Source: Acinetobacter chinensis (lineage in GTDB: Bacteria > Pseudomonadota > Gammaproteobacteria > Pseudomonadales > Moraxellaceae). From it: 64,000 bases of DNA. A program made the position numbers and the translations under genes. Shown here piece by piece: positions 55,854 to 64,000 of the stretch (positions within the stretch are counted from its first letter, which is position 1; each line of letters begins with the position of its first letter). The notes beneath the pieces were generated by a model. It worked only from the letters and a program-made list of their open reading frames with translations, had not been told where the DNA came from and made no database searches. The stretch covers positions 2,170,001-2,234,000 of the forward strand of contig NZ_CP032134.1 in NCBI RefSeq assembly GCF_002165375.2. The letters run 5' to 3'.

Positions 55854-56629
55854 AACTCAGGATGATGCTGTGCTCTATAGGTTTTTAAATCTTCAAGCCC
55901 CGTGTATATATCCAGCTGAATCTGACTGCGCAACTGCTGCAATCCATTCAGATCCTGTACATGCATCAGGCTTTTTCGGGGAAGAAACTTAAAATAAAAA
56001 GGAATCCGTTTCGGAATGATATTACCAGGAATGGACGGAATCATTTCACCCTGACGCAGTAAGCGACCAACTTCAGGATAGCTCAGTAATTTCTGAAACC
56101 ATTTTTTCTGAAGCAGTGCATTGACATCATATTTCAGATCAAATGCTTCATCTCCACCCAGTGCTGCAAACGGAGCAATATCGTACTCATATTCCTGAGC
56201 AAGTTTAAGAAAACCGTAACGCTCTTTCCAGATCAGCTGATATTCCTCACCTTTTCGTTTAATCACCTCACGCCCACCTCCTGGAAAAACCAGAATGGAA
56301 TATCCCTGCTTCATCGCTTGACGCGCATATTCCTGAACACCGTCTATGCCGCCCACTTTTTTCACCATTTCACGCCACAGCGGAATGCGAAAATGAATAT
56401 GGTCTGCCAGGCTGACAACCGCAATTTTATGTTCCGTAAACAGATAATCTATAAGTACAGGTGAATCAAGTACACCATATACCGTGTGATTACCGACATA
56501 CATCGCGGGACGGTCAGGCTGTAAAAGCTCTGTACCCAGAAAAGCTGGTCGGAAATAATAGCGTTGTAAAGCACTGATCATTTTTATAATTTTTGAATTG
56601 TGCTGAATTTTTAATTCTTTTTGGGTCAT
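55844..56629 (-). CDS. PlsC/DAGAT-type acyltransferase
   Basis: A 261-residue glycerolipid acyltransferase. The catalytic H-X4-D-like motif is in YVGNHTVYGVLDSPVL, and the second block is in ILVFPGGGREVIKRKGEEYQLIWKERYGFLKLA. This resembles membrane-peripheral lysophospholipid or diacylglycerol acyltransferases. No strong membrane helix is visible. It lies downstream of the FabH-like gene on the same strand, separated by a palindromic repeat. Confidence 0.82.
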   Translation of the reverse strand: MTQKELKIQHNSKIIKMISALQRYYFRPAFLGTELLQPDRPAMYVGNHTVYGVLDSPVLIDYLFTEHKIAVVSLADHIHFRIPLWREMVKKVGGIDGVQEYARQAMKQGYSILVFPGGGREVIKRKGEEYQLIWKERYGFLKLAQEYEYDIAPFAALGGDEAFDLKYDVNALLQKKWFQKLLSYPEVGRLLRQGEMIPSIPGNIIPKRIPFYFKFLPRKSLMHVQDLNGLQQLRSQIQLDIYTGLEDLKTYRAQHHPEFQR

Positions 56630-56652
56630 GTTGTCTTCCTGAACAACTTAAT

Positions 56653-56734
56653 CCCTCCCTTGCGGAGCAGTGCTCCTCACCTTTTAAAAAGGGAGGAGTT
56701 CCCCTCTTTTCAAAGAGGGGTTAGGGGAGATTTA
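56653..56734. repeat. palindromic intergenic repeat
   Basis: CCCTCCCTT pairs with AAGGGAGG around an inner GGAGCAGTGCTCC palindrome. A second hairpin, CCCCTCTTTTCAAAGAGGGG (56701-56720), follows, then TTAGGGGAGATTTA. It lies between two same-strand genes. GAGTTCCCCT within it recurs in the hrpA insertion at 60316. Confidence 0.7.
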
Positions 56735-56741
56735 GAAATAA

Positions 56742-57857
56742 TCAAACTACATGCTTCTGTACAAGGATCGAACCAACTGAATAACCTGCACCAAATGAAC
56801 ACAGAACTCCATACTCGCCATCATTGACCTGATCGGCTGTGCGGTGCAATGCAATGATCACACCTGCAGAAGATGTATTGGCAAACTCATCCAGAATAAT
56901 TGGAACCAGTGCAGGATCAGCTTCGGCAGCCTGTTTACCCACCACCAGTTTCAGAATCAGTTCATTCATGTTCGCATTTGCCTGATGCAACCAGAAGCGC
57001 TTCACCTGTTCAGGCTGGATCTGATTTTTTTCAAGCTGTGCTATAATCATTTTAGCAACAAGCGGACAGACTTCCTTAAAGACTTTACGGCCATCCTGAC
57101 GGAACTGCTTATCATCACGTGAAGTCAGCTCAGAACCGTTCAGGAAACCAAAGTTATTACGGATGTTGTTTGAGAACTGGGTAAACAACTTCGTATCCAG
57201 AATTTCAAAACCTGCTTTGGTTTCTGTTTCTTCAATAATCGAAGCAGTTGCCACGTCACCAAAAATAAAGTGACAGTCACGGGAGCGATAGTCTGTATGA
57301 CCTGATGTAATTTCAACATTGACCAGTAAAACACGGCGTGCACCTGTTTTTACTGCATCATAAGCCTGTTTAAGACCGAAAGTTGCAGCAGAACATGCGA
57401 CATTCATATCGTATGCATAGCCCTGAATACCAAGCTCAGTCTGGATTTCAACAGCAACCGCAGGATAAGCGCGCTGCATGTTTGAACAGGCAAGAATCAC
57501 AACATCAATATCTTCTGCAGTCACACCTGCATTTTCCATCGCCTGTTTTGCTGCAATCACACCCCATTCAGCCTGAATGGAGAGTTCATCATCGGAACGT
57601 TCAGCAAGACGTGGACGCAGACGCTGCGGGTCAAGGATACCTGTTTTTTCAATGACATAACGACGCTGTACGCCTGATGCCTTTTCAATAAATTCAGCGC
57701 TTGAGCCACGACGGGCTTCTATTTCACCCGCTTCAATTTTTTCAGCATTTTCGCTGTTAAACTGTTCCACATAAGCATTTAAACTTTGTACCAATTCTTC
57801 ATTGGTAATCACTTCTTCAGGATGGTATAGACCAGTACCTGTAATACGGATGCCCAT
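56742..57857 (-). CDS. fabH: beta-ketoacyl-ACP synthase III (FabH-like)
   Basis: A 371-residue thiolase-fold condensing enzyme. The catalytic triad is Cys in NVACSAATFG (about residue 152), His in FWLHQANANMN and Asn in DEFANTSSAGV. Longer than E. coli FabH because of an insert at about residues 30-80 (KIEAGEIEARRGSSAEF). This longer form is common in Acinetobacter. It starts fatty acid synthesis from an acyl-CoA. It follows hrpA by 49 bp on the same strand. Confidence 0.85.
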   Translation of the reverse strand: MGIRITGTGLYHPEEVITNEELVQSLNAYVEQFNSENAEKIEAGEIEARRGSSAEFIEKASGVQRRYVIEKTGILDPQRLRPRLAERSDDELSIQAEWGVIAAKQAMENAGVTAEDIDVVILACSNMQRAYPAVAVEIQTELGIQGYAYDMNVACSAATFGLKQAYDAVKTGARRVLLVNVEITSGHTDYRSRDCHFIFGDVATASIIEETETKAGFEILDTKLFTQFSNNIRNNFGFLNGSELTSRDDKQFRQDGRKVFKEVCPLVAKMIIAQLEKNQIQPEQVKRFWLHQANANMNELILKLVVGKQAAEADPALVPIILDEFANTSSAGVIIALHRTADQVNDGEYGVLCSFGAGYSVGSILVQKHVV

Positions 57858-57906
57858 GTAAAACTCCTTTTACCTGCCAGGTTAATTCATAACAATTAAA
57901 TCTATT

Positions 57907-60900
57907 TTAACCGATTCCAAGCTTTTCCCATACCTTTTGCAGTCTGGTTGGGGAAATTGGCATCTTTGTTTTCATTGGCTGAGAAAACAGGGAAATTCTC
58001 AGTTCTTCCACCATGAAATATAAGTCTTTTAATTTTGGATCATTTTTGAACTTAAACAGCTTATCCATCCATGAATCCACTTCTTTAATCGCAGCATCAT
58101 CACGCTTCAGATTATTCGGTAATCGGTCCAGACGCAACAGTACCGCTTTCAGATATCGCGGATATTCCTGCCAGATATCAATCTGACGGGTATAGGCAAA
58201 ATCAGCAAGACTCATCAGATCAAGCTGATCTTCAATATCATCCATATTTCGACCAAATACATCCTGATTCAGCATCAACAGCTGCTGACGGATTTCCTGC
58301 CACTGAATAAATATCTCACTGATGGTTTTTAAGGCTTCCTGTCCATGAGACAGATAGGTCTTTTTCACCTCGCCCACCAGTGCTGTAAATTCAGCAGCAT
58401 TTACCGGCAGTTTCTGCACAGACATCTGCAATGTTGCATAAATTAAAATCTGTTCAAGCTGTGCTTTATCACCCAGTGGCGAATACGCCAGTGCCAGCTG
58501 TTTTGAAATCTGTTTCTTTAACTGTCGGATCAGATCGCCAAGCTGCATGTGTACCAGCCTGATCACCCCTTCTCGGTGCTGACGGATCGCCTCTCCCCGG
58601 TCATTGAAAGTCTGAATAACAATACCTGACTCATCTTTCGTTTCCAGTTTTCTGAATGCTTTCACTGGAACAAGCGCCTGATACTGCTTGACTATCACAC
58701 CAGTCACTTCATGCGATGCTTCAAAAGTAAACTGCTCAGGGAACGTCTGAAATTCACCTTTCAACTGTTTGACAGGACTGTGTGTTTCTGTCCGGCAACG
58801 GGCTTTTAACTCAGATGGGTCACGCCCTTTTTCAATTATGTGCCCTTTTGCATCCACAACCTTAATAAAAGGCAACAGATACTGTTCAACCCGTTCAAAG
58901 GAGAAATCTTTTTCAGAAATCTGCTCACCACGAAGCTGAAAAGCCAGATAACTGAAAATATGCTGATTCAGATGCTGAGCATCCACACCTTTGATCAGTC
59001 TGCGGGCAGTATCTGGAACAGGAACCAGATTCCGACGTTTATCTTTAGGCAGTGTTTTCAATAATGCCTCTATCAGATCCTGACGCCATCCAGGAATCCC
59101 CCATGACCAGATGTTTTCATCCAGCTGAGCTAAAGCCTGAACAGGAACAGTCACCGTAGCTCCGTCTTCATCATGTGCTGGATCAAAACGGTAGGTTGCA
59201 GCCAGTCTCAATTCACCATTTCTTAACCAGTCTGGGAACTGCTGTGTAGTCGGACGATCATTCATCCATAAAGCGTCATCATCGACATATAAATATCGGG
59301 GATTTTTTGCTTCTGTGGTTGCGCGCCAATCCTCAAAACTGCGACGGCTTGCAATTTCTTCAGGAACTTTTGCCGCATAAAACTGATAAATTGTTTCTTC
59401 ATCCACAACCAGATCACGCCGGCGCAACTTATCTTCCACCCGCTCCACTTCTTCAAGTTTCAGCAGGTTATGTTTTAAAAATGCAGGTGTGGTTCCAAGG
59501 TTCCCCGTGGTCAGCGCATCTCTGAGAAAAATTTCATGAGCAGTAGCCTGATCCACTTTTTCATAATTAATTTTTCTTTTCGGCTCAATAATCAGACCAA
59601 ACAGTGATATCTGATCATAGGCATTGACCACGCCAGGTTTTTTCGACCAGTGCGGCTCAAAATAATGATGCTTTAATAAATCCGGTGCCGCCAGTAAAAT
59701 CCATTCAGGTTCAATTTTTGCCATGGTCCGCAGATAAACCTGCGAGGTCTCAACCATTTCAAAAGCCATCACCCACGGCGTATTGGTTTTATGCAGAGTG
59801 GATGCAGGGAAAATACGGGCTTTTTGCTGACGGACAGCCATAAAGACATTTCGCTCATCCGTTTTATTGGCAATAAAAGACAGCAACCCTGTCAGCAATG
59901 CTCTGTGCAGATTTTCATAACTTGCTTTCTTTTCATTGAATGAAAGTTTCAAGCCCTGAGCCAGATCAAGCAGCTGTTCATGTGTTTTTTTCCATTCACG
60001 AAGTCGAAGCCAGCTCAGAAAATGCTGTTTAGCAAAATTCCGACGTTTGTTTTCGCTCATGGTTTCACGGTTTTCGTGCAAGGTTTCCCACAGTTTTAAA
60101 TAAAACAGGAAGTCAGAATCTGCTTCACGGAACAGTGCATGTTTCTGATCTGCCTGCATCTGTTTATCTGCAGGTCTTTCCCGTGGGTCCTGAACGGCCA
60201 GAGCAGCAACAATAATCAGGATTTCATTCAGCACACCAAAATGTGCGCCACCTATAATCATCCTTGCCAGTCGTGGGTCAATCGGCATTTTTGCCATCTG
60301 CTGCCCAATGCGGGTGAGTTCCCCTTTAGATAAATCGCCCTTATTGCCTTTTTTAGAGGGTAAATGAGCAGGTTTCTCTAAATTTGACTCATGGTTTTTT
60401 GATGCTGATTCATCGTGAATCGCGCCAAGTTCAACCAGCAGTTTCCGACCATCGTTCACCAGTCTGTGATCAGGTGGCTCAATGAAATCAAAGTCTTCAA
60501 GCGTACCCAACCCCAGGCTTGCCATCTGTAAAATAACCGATGCCAGGTTGGTTCGTTTAATTTCAGGTTCTGTAAATTCAGGACGGCTCTGAAAATCTTC
60601 CTCACTGTACAGACGGATACAGACACCAGGGGCAATACGTCCACAACGTCCTTTACGCTGATTCGCTGCTGCCTGAGAAACCGCTTCAATCGGTAAACGC
60701 TGAACCCTGGAACGGTAGTTATATCGGGATATACGGGCAAATCCACTGTCAATCACATAGCGGATATTGGGTACTGTCAGTGCTGTTTCAGCGACGTTTG
60801 TTGCAATAATAATCCGTCGCCCACCACCCGATGGGTTAAATATTTTTTCCTGTTCAGACAGTGCCAGTCGTGCGTATAAAGGCAGCACTTCGGTATGACG

Positions 60901-61851
60901 GGGACCAAATTTCTGTAAGGTTTCCTGGAGTTCCCGAATTTCCTGTTCCGTACTGGCAAAAATCAGAATATCTGCATGTTCAGGATGACCTTTACTCTGC
61001 GCATCATGAAAACATTCCTCCACCGCAGAAACAACAGCCCGTGGCAGATTTTCTTCAAAATCATCAAACTCATCGTCATCACTGCCACCAATGCTCAGCT
61101 CAGAGATCGGACGGTAACGAACTTCTACGGGGTAACTGCGCCCTTCAACTTCAAAAACAGGGGCATCATTGAAATACTGACTGAAACGGTTCACATCCAG
61201 TGTTGCAGAGGTAATGATCACTTTCAGATCCTTACGACGCGGCAGCAACTGTTTCAGATACCCCATAATAAAATCAATATTTAAGGAACGCTCGTGCGCC
61301 TCATCGATAATAATGGTGTCATATTTTAATAAATAACGGTCATTGACCAGTTCAGCCAGCAGAATTCCGTCCGTCATCAAACGCACGATGGAATCATTTG
61401 AACCCTGCTCATTAAAACGGACTTTAAACGAAATGGACTCTCCGAGTTTTTCTCCCACTTCCTCTGCAATCCGCTTTGACACACTTCTGGCAGCAAGACG
61501 GCGTGGCTGAGTATGACCAATCAGTCCCGTCAGACCACGCCCTGCAAGCATGGCAATCTGAGGCAGCTGAGTCGTTTTACCCGAACCCGTTTCACCGGCA
61601 ACGATAATGACCTGATTCTGCTGGATCGCCTCAATCAGCCTGTCTGCATACTGAGTGACGGGCAAATCCTGATTCAGCTTTATGGTCGGTAAACTTGCGA
61701 ATCTTTTTTTGACCTGATGACTGGATTTTTCAAACAGTGCTTGGTACTGCTCGCTGTTTTCATCGGTAGATTTTCTGAGACGATTTAAACGATGGCGATC
61801 ACGCACCATAACGAGCTTATCTACATTTAAATCACACTGCACAGAATTCAT
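57907..61851 (-). CDS. hrpA: ATP-dependent RNA helicase HrpA
   Basis: A 1314-residue DEAH-box helicase. Walker A is in VAGETGSGKTTQLPQ (about residues 84-98), DEAH in IIIDEAHERSLN, SAT in VIITSATLDV and motif VI in QRKGRCGRIAPGVCIRLY. The HA2/OB region and DUF3418 C-terminus follow. Residues about 490-512 look like an extra segment compared with E. coli HrpA, between LGAIHDE and LTRIGQQMAKMP; see findings. The frame is whole despite this. Confidence 0.93.
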   Translation of the reverse strand: MNSVQCDLNVDKLVMVRDRHRLNRLRKSTDENSEQYQALFEKSSHQVKKRFASLPTIKLNQDLPVTQYADRLIEAIQQNQVIIVAGETGSGKTTQLPQIAMLAGRGLTGLIGHTQPRRLAARSVSKRIAEEVGEKLGESISFKVRFNEQGSNDSIVRLMTDGILLAELVNDRYLLKYDTIIIDEAHERSLNIDFIMGYLKQLLPRRKDLKVIITSATLDVNRFSQYFNDAPVFEVEGRSYPVEVRYRPISELSIGGSDDDEFDDFEENLPRAVVSAVEECFHDAQSKGHPEHADILIFASTEQEIRELQETLQKFGPRHTEVLPLYARLALSEQEKIFNPSGGGRRIIIATNVAETALTVPNIRYVIDSGFARISRYNYRSRVQRLPIEAVSQAAANQRKGRCGRIAPGVCIRLYSEEDFQSRPEFTEPEIKRTNLASVILQMASLGLGTLEDFDFIEPPDHRLVNDGRKLLVELGAIHDESASKNHESNLEKPAHLPSKKGNKGDLSKGELTRIGQQMAKMPIDPRLARMIIGGAHFGVLNEILIIVAALAVQDPRERPADKQMQADQKHALFREADSDFLFYLKLWETLHENRETMSENKRRNFAKQHFLSWLRLREWKKTHEQLLDLAQGLKLSFNEKKASYENLHRALLTGLLSFIANKTDERNVFMAVRQQKARIFPASTLHKTNTPWVMAFEMVETSQVYLRTMAKIEPEWILLAAPDLLKHHYFEPHWSKKPGVVNAYDQISLFGLIIEPKRKINYEKVDQATAHEIFLRDALTTGNLGTTPAFLKHNLLKLEEVERVEDKLRRRDLVVDEETIYQFYAAKVPEEIASRRSFEDWRATTEAKNPRYLYVDDDALWMNDRPTTQQFPDWLRNGELRLAATYRFDPAHDEDGATVTVPVQALAQLDENIWSWGIPGWRQDLIEALLKTLPKDKRRNLVPVPDTARRLIKGVDAQHLNQHIFSYLAFQLRGEQISEKDFSFERVEQYLLPFIKVVDAKGHIIEKGRDPSELKARCRTETHSPVKQLKGEFQTFPEQFTFEASHEVTGVIVKQYQALVPVKAFRKLETKDESGIVIQTFNDRGEAIRQHREGVIRLVHMQLGDLIRQLKKQISKQLALAYSPLGDKAQLEQILIYATLQMSVQKLPVNAAEFTALVGEVKKTYLSHGQEALKTISEIFIQWQEIRQQLLMLNQDVFGRNMDDIEDQLDLMSLADFAYTRQIDIWQEYPRYLKAVLLRLDRLPNNLKRDDAAIKEVDSWMDKLFKFKNDPKLKDLYFMVEELRISLFSQPMKTKMPISPTRLQKVWEKLGIG

Positions 61852-62187
61852 ACCTGATCAAATACTGAAACGAGCTATTTTACGCTGTAATCCCCCTGAG
61901 CGGAAGAACATGCATTTTGTTTAATTTTAACTTTTTTGCATTTTACCCTTGAATTTTAAGACCAAAGGCATCATGTTCTTTATCAGGTCGAACAACAGAT
62001 GCTTCTGTCATTCAGACATCATAATTCTGATGCTTAATGGACAGAATAATCTGTCAGTGCTGAAAGTTGATACATTTCACAATTCGGTTTTTCCGATACT
62101 GTTAATGTAAAAATACCATTTCAGCAATAACAAAAAGTTCGATACTCTATTGGAAATTAAATACAAACCTCAATCATGGAGATAATG
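61852..62187. other. intergenic region between hrpA and ahpC
   Basis: About 335 bases, divergent for the two genes. A palindrome GACAGA-ATAA-TCTGTC lies at 62040-62055. GATACTCTAT near 62140 could be part of the ahpC promoter. I cannot point to a definite OxyR site. Confidence 0.4.
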
Positions 62188-62751
62188 ATGAGCTTAATTA
62201 ATACTGAAGTTAAACCATTCAGCACTACTGCATTCCAGAACGGTCAGTTCATCGAAGTTACTGAAGCTGATCTTAAAGGCAAATGGTCTGTTGTTTTCTT
62301 CTATCCTGCTGACTTCACTTTTGTTTGCCCAACTGAGCTTGGTGACCTTGCAGACAACTATGCTGAATTCCAGAAATTAGGCGTTGAAATCTACTCTGTT
62401 TCTACAGACACTCACTTCACTCACAAAGCTTGGCATGATTCTTCTGAAGAAATCAAAAAAATCCAGTATGTAATGGTTGGTGATGCGAACTGGACTCTTG
62501 CTAAAAACTTTGACGTTCTGATCGAATCTGCAGGTCTTGCTGACCGTGGTACTTTCGTTATCGATCCAGAAGGTAAAATCCAGATCGTTGAAATCAACGC
62601 TGGTGGTATCGGTCGTGATGCTCAGGAACTTCTTCGTAAAGTTAAAGCAGCTCAGTATGTACACGCTCACCCAGGTGAAGTATGTCCTGCTAAATGGAAA
62701 GAAGGCGATGCAACTCTTGCTCCTTCAATCGACTTAGTTGGTAAAATCTAA
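62188..62751 (+). CDS. ahpC: alkyl hydroperoxide reductase subunit C (peroxiredoxin)
   Basis: A 187-residue typical 2-Cys peroxiredoxin. The peroxidatic Cys47 is in FTFVCPTE, and the resolving Cys is in GEVCPAKW near residue 166. It reduces peroxides with AhpF (not in the window). The start with GGAG at proper distance is ATG 62188 (MSLINTEVKPF); the frame also has ATGs at 62176 and 62185. Very regular codon use suggests high expression. Confidence 0.96.
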   Translation: MSLINTEVKPFSTTAFQNGQFIEVTEADLKGKWSVVFFYPADFTFVCPTELGDLADNYAEFQKLGVEIYSVSTDTHFTHKAWHDSSEEIKKIQYVMVGDANWTLAKNFDVLIESAGLADRGTFVIDPEGKIQIVEINAGGIGRDAQELLRKVKAAQYVHAHPGEVCPAKWKEGDATLAPSIDLVGKI

Positions 62752-62776
62752 TTTTATAATTAGATCATACTGATTG

Positions 62777-62806
62777 AAAAACCACGCTTTTCAGCGTGGT
62801 TTTTTT
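62777..62806. terminator. bidirectional terminator between ahpC and the SDR gene
   Basis: AAAACCACGC and GCGTGGTTTT pair around TTTTCA, with T-runs on both strands, between convergent genes. Confidence 0.9.
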
Positions 62807-62838
62807 ATATCAGTTTTCAGATGACTGAATGTATGCCA

Positions 62839-63612
62839 CTAATCCAGAGTCTGAACACCGCCACCATTCACAAAAATCGTCTGCCCACTGACCCAGGACG
62901 ACACTGGCGAAGCAAAATACAGCATTGCACCTGCAATATCTTCTGCAGTACCTAAACGTTTAATCGGTGTATGTTCCAGCATTTTCTTTTCTATTTCAGG
63001 TGTCAGCACACTGGCCAGAGCAACGGTACGGGTTGCCCCCGGTCCAACGGCATTGACTCTGATTTCAGGTCCAAAATCAAACGCCAGGTTTGCAACCATA
63101 TGATTCACGGCTGCCTTTGATCCACCGTATCCGCTCATATTCGGAGAAGCATTTTTACTGGACATGGAAGATGTGAACACAATCGAGCCATAACCTGATT
63201 TTTTCATATGCGGTGCGCACAACTGACTCAGACGCCAGCCGCTGAAGACATTTAAATCAAAATCCCGTTTAATATCATCGACACTGATTTTAAATGGATT
63301 TTCACGCCCACCACCGCCACCACCTGCATTATTGATCAGGATATTCACGGTACCAAAAGTACTGACAGTTAAATCCACCAGATCAACCAGGCTTTGATCT
63401 TCTAAAATATTACATTTCACAGCCAGAGATTTCTGACCATTTTTTTCCAGCTCATCCACAAGTTGTTGTGCTTTTTCCAGATTCAGATCCGCAATAACAA
63501 CCGTCGCTCCAGCTTCAGCCAGAAGTAGTGCAGTCGCTTTACCTATTCCATCCGCACCGCCGGTCACGATTGCGACTTTATCCGTCAGGGAAAACAATTC
63601 ATTAATTTTCAT
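62839..63612 (-). CDS. short-chain dehydrogenase/reductase (7-alpha-hydroxysteroid dehydrogenase-like)
   Basis: A 257-residue classical SDR. The cofactor motif is VTGGADGIGKATALL, and the NNAG motif lies in ILINNAGGGGGGREN. The catalytic Ser is in FTSSMSS and the Tyr-X3-Lys in SGYGGSKAAVNHM. The Asp in IADLNLEKA suggests NAD preference. The Gly-rich loop after NNAG recalls HdhA-type enzymes; substrate unknown. It converges with ahpC. Confidence 0.85.
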   Translation of the reverse strand: MKINELFSLTDKVAIVTGGADGIGKATALLLAEAGATVVIADLNLEKAQQLVDELEKNGQKSLAVKCNILEDQSLVDLVDLTVSTFGTVNILINNAGGGGGGRENPFKISVDDIKRDFDLNVFSGWRLSQLCAPHMKKSGYGSIVFTSSMSSKNASPNMSGYGGSKAAVNHMVANLAFDFGPEIRVNAVGPGATRTVALASVLTPEIEKKMLEHTPIKRLGTAEDIAGAMLYFASPVSSWVSGQTIFVNGGGVQTLD

Positions 63613-64000
63613 ACTCTCACCTTTTATAAGTGATATCAGACCAGAAACAGAACATCATATTTATCATATATTTTTTCAATATATGAGTTTCAGACTCATA
63701 AACCGTGACACTGCTGAAAAGCATATGCTTCAGTCAGTGTTTTTTGATTAAAAACAACAGGAAAAATCCAGCAAATAAAAAGGACTGATTAAAACCAGAC
63801 AGAGATATAAGCAATTTTACTGATCAGATCAGCAGACTGTCTCAGCAAGAAATCCCTTTTACTTCCTGCTCTCTTATACAATATGCAAAAACTGGATATA
63901 CATAGTTAAAAATCAATGTGATAAATTACAAATCTGCAACACTGTCCCGCATGTAAATCAACTAATTTCAAAGCATGCAGAAAATGATTTTCTGTAAAAT
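63613..64000. other. non-coding right end of the window
   Basis: About 390 AT-rich bases with no convincing gene. A 19-bp palindrome TATGAGT-TTCAG-ACTCATA at 63682-63700 and a nearby AT-rich inverted pair could be operator sites for the SDR gene, 70 bp downstream on the minus strand. Confidence 0.45.

Overview
The window looks like a chromosome segment of an Acinetobacter species. The anthranilate dioxygenase genes, the MutS, FdxA, LptABC and HrpA proteins and the low-to-moderate GC content all fit that genus. This is recognition by eye; no database search was run.

Left part (1-13 kb) is accessory catabolism. A partial gene and a small hypothetical gene precede antABC (anthranilate to catechol). 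An IS3-family element sits between antC and an AraC-family regulator. A five-gene minus-strand operon follows, matching the indole-degradation (iif) cluster: DLH-SnoaL protein, SDR, indole oxygenase, flavin reductase and outer-membrane protein. Together the two blocks would take indole through anthranilate to catechol. A tandem direct repeat upstream of iifA is a good candidate for the AraC-type operator.

Middle part (13-32 kb) is mostly core genome. It holds mutS, fdxA, an M15-like lipoprotein, an O-methyltransferase, a tandem universal stress protein, a hexapeptide acetyltransferase and a YigZ-family gene. A three-gene type I secretion operon comes next, then the kdsD-kdsC-lptC-lptA-lptB lipopolysaccharide operon. 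A small decayed accessory patch (29.3-30.5 kb) carries a frameshifted lipoprotein gene. cysS and tRNA-Gly(GCC) follow.

From 32.3 to 41.4 kb lies a complete-looking type I-F CRISPR-Cas locus: a 14-repeat array, leader, csy4, csy3, csy2, csy1, cas2-3 and cas1. csy2 (cas5f) is broken by a one-base loss in an A-run, which predicts defective interference if the base call is right.

Right part (41.5-64 kb) starts with a Fur-box-controlled divergent locus. On one side are ApbE-DUF2271, a PepSY-type membrane protein and a flavodoxin/NADPH reductase; on the other is a DUF4198 protein. Then come acyl-CoA metabolism genes (CoA-transferase, thiolase, acyl-CoA dehydrogenase, TetR regulator), a TonB-dependent receptor, a methyltransferase, a small EWDPLG-motif protein, an acyltransferase, a FabH-like ketosynthase, hrpA, ahpC and a short-chain dehydrogenase. 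hrpA seems to contain an in-frame insertion derived from an intergenic repeat. Several palindromic intergenic repeats are also present.
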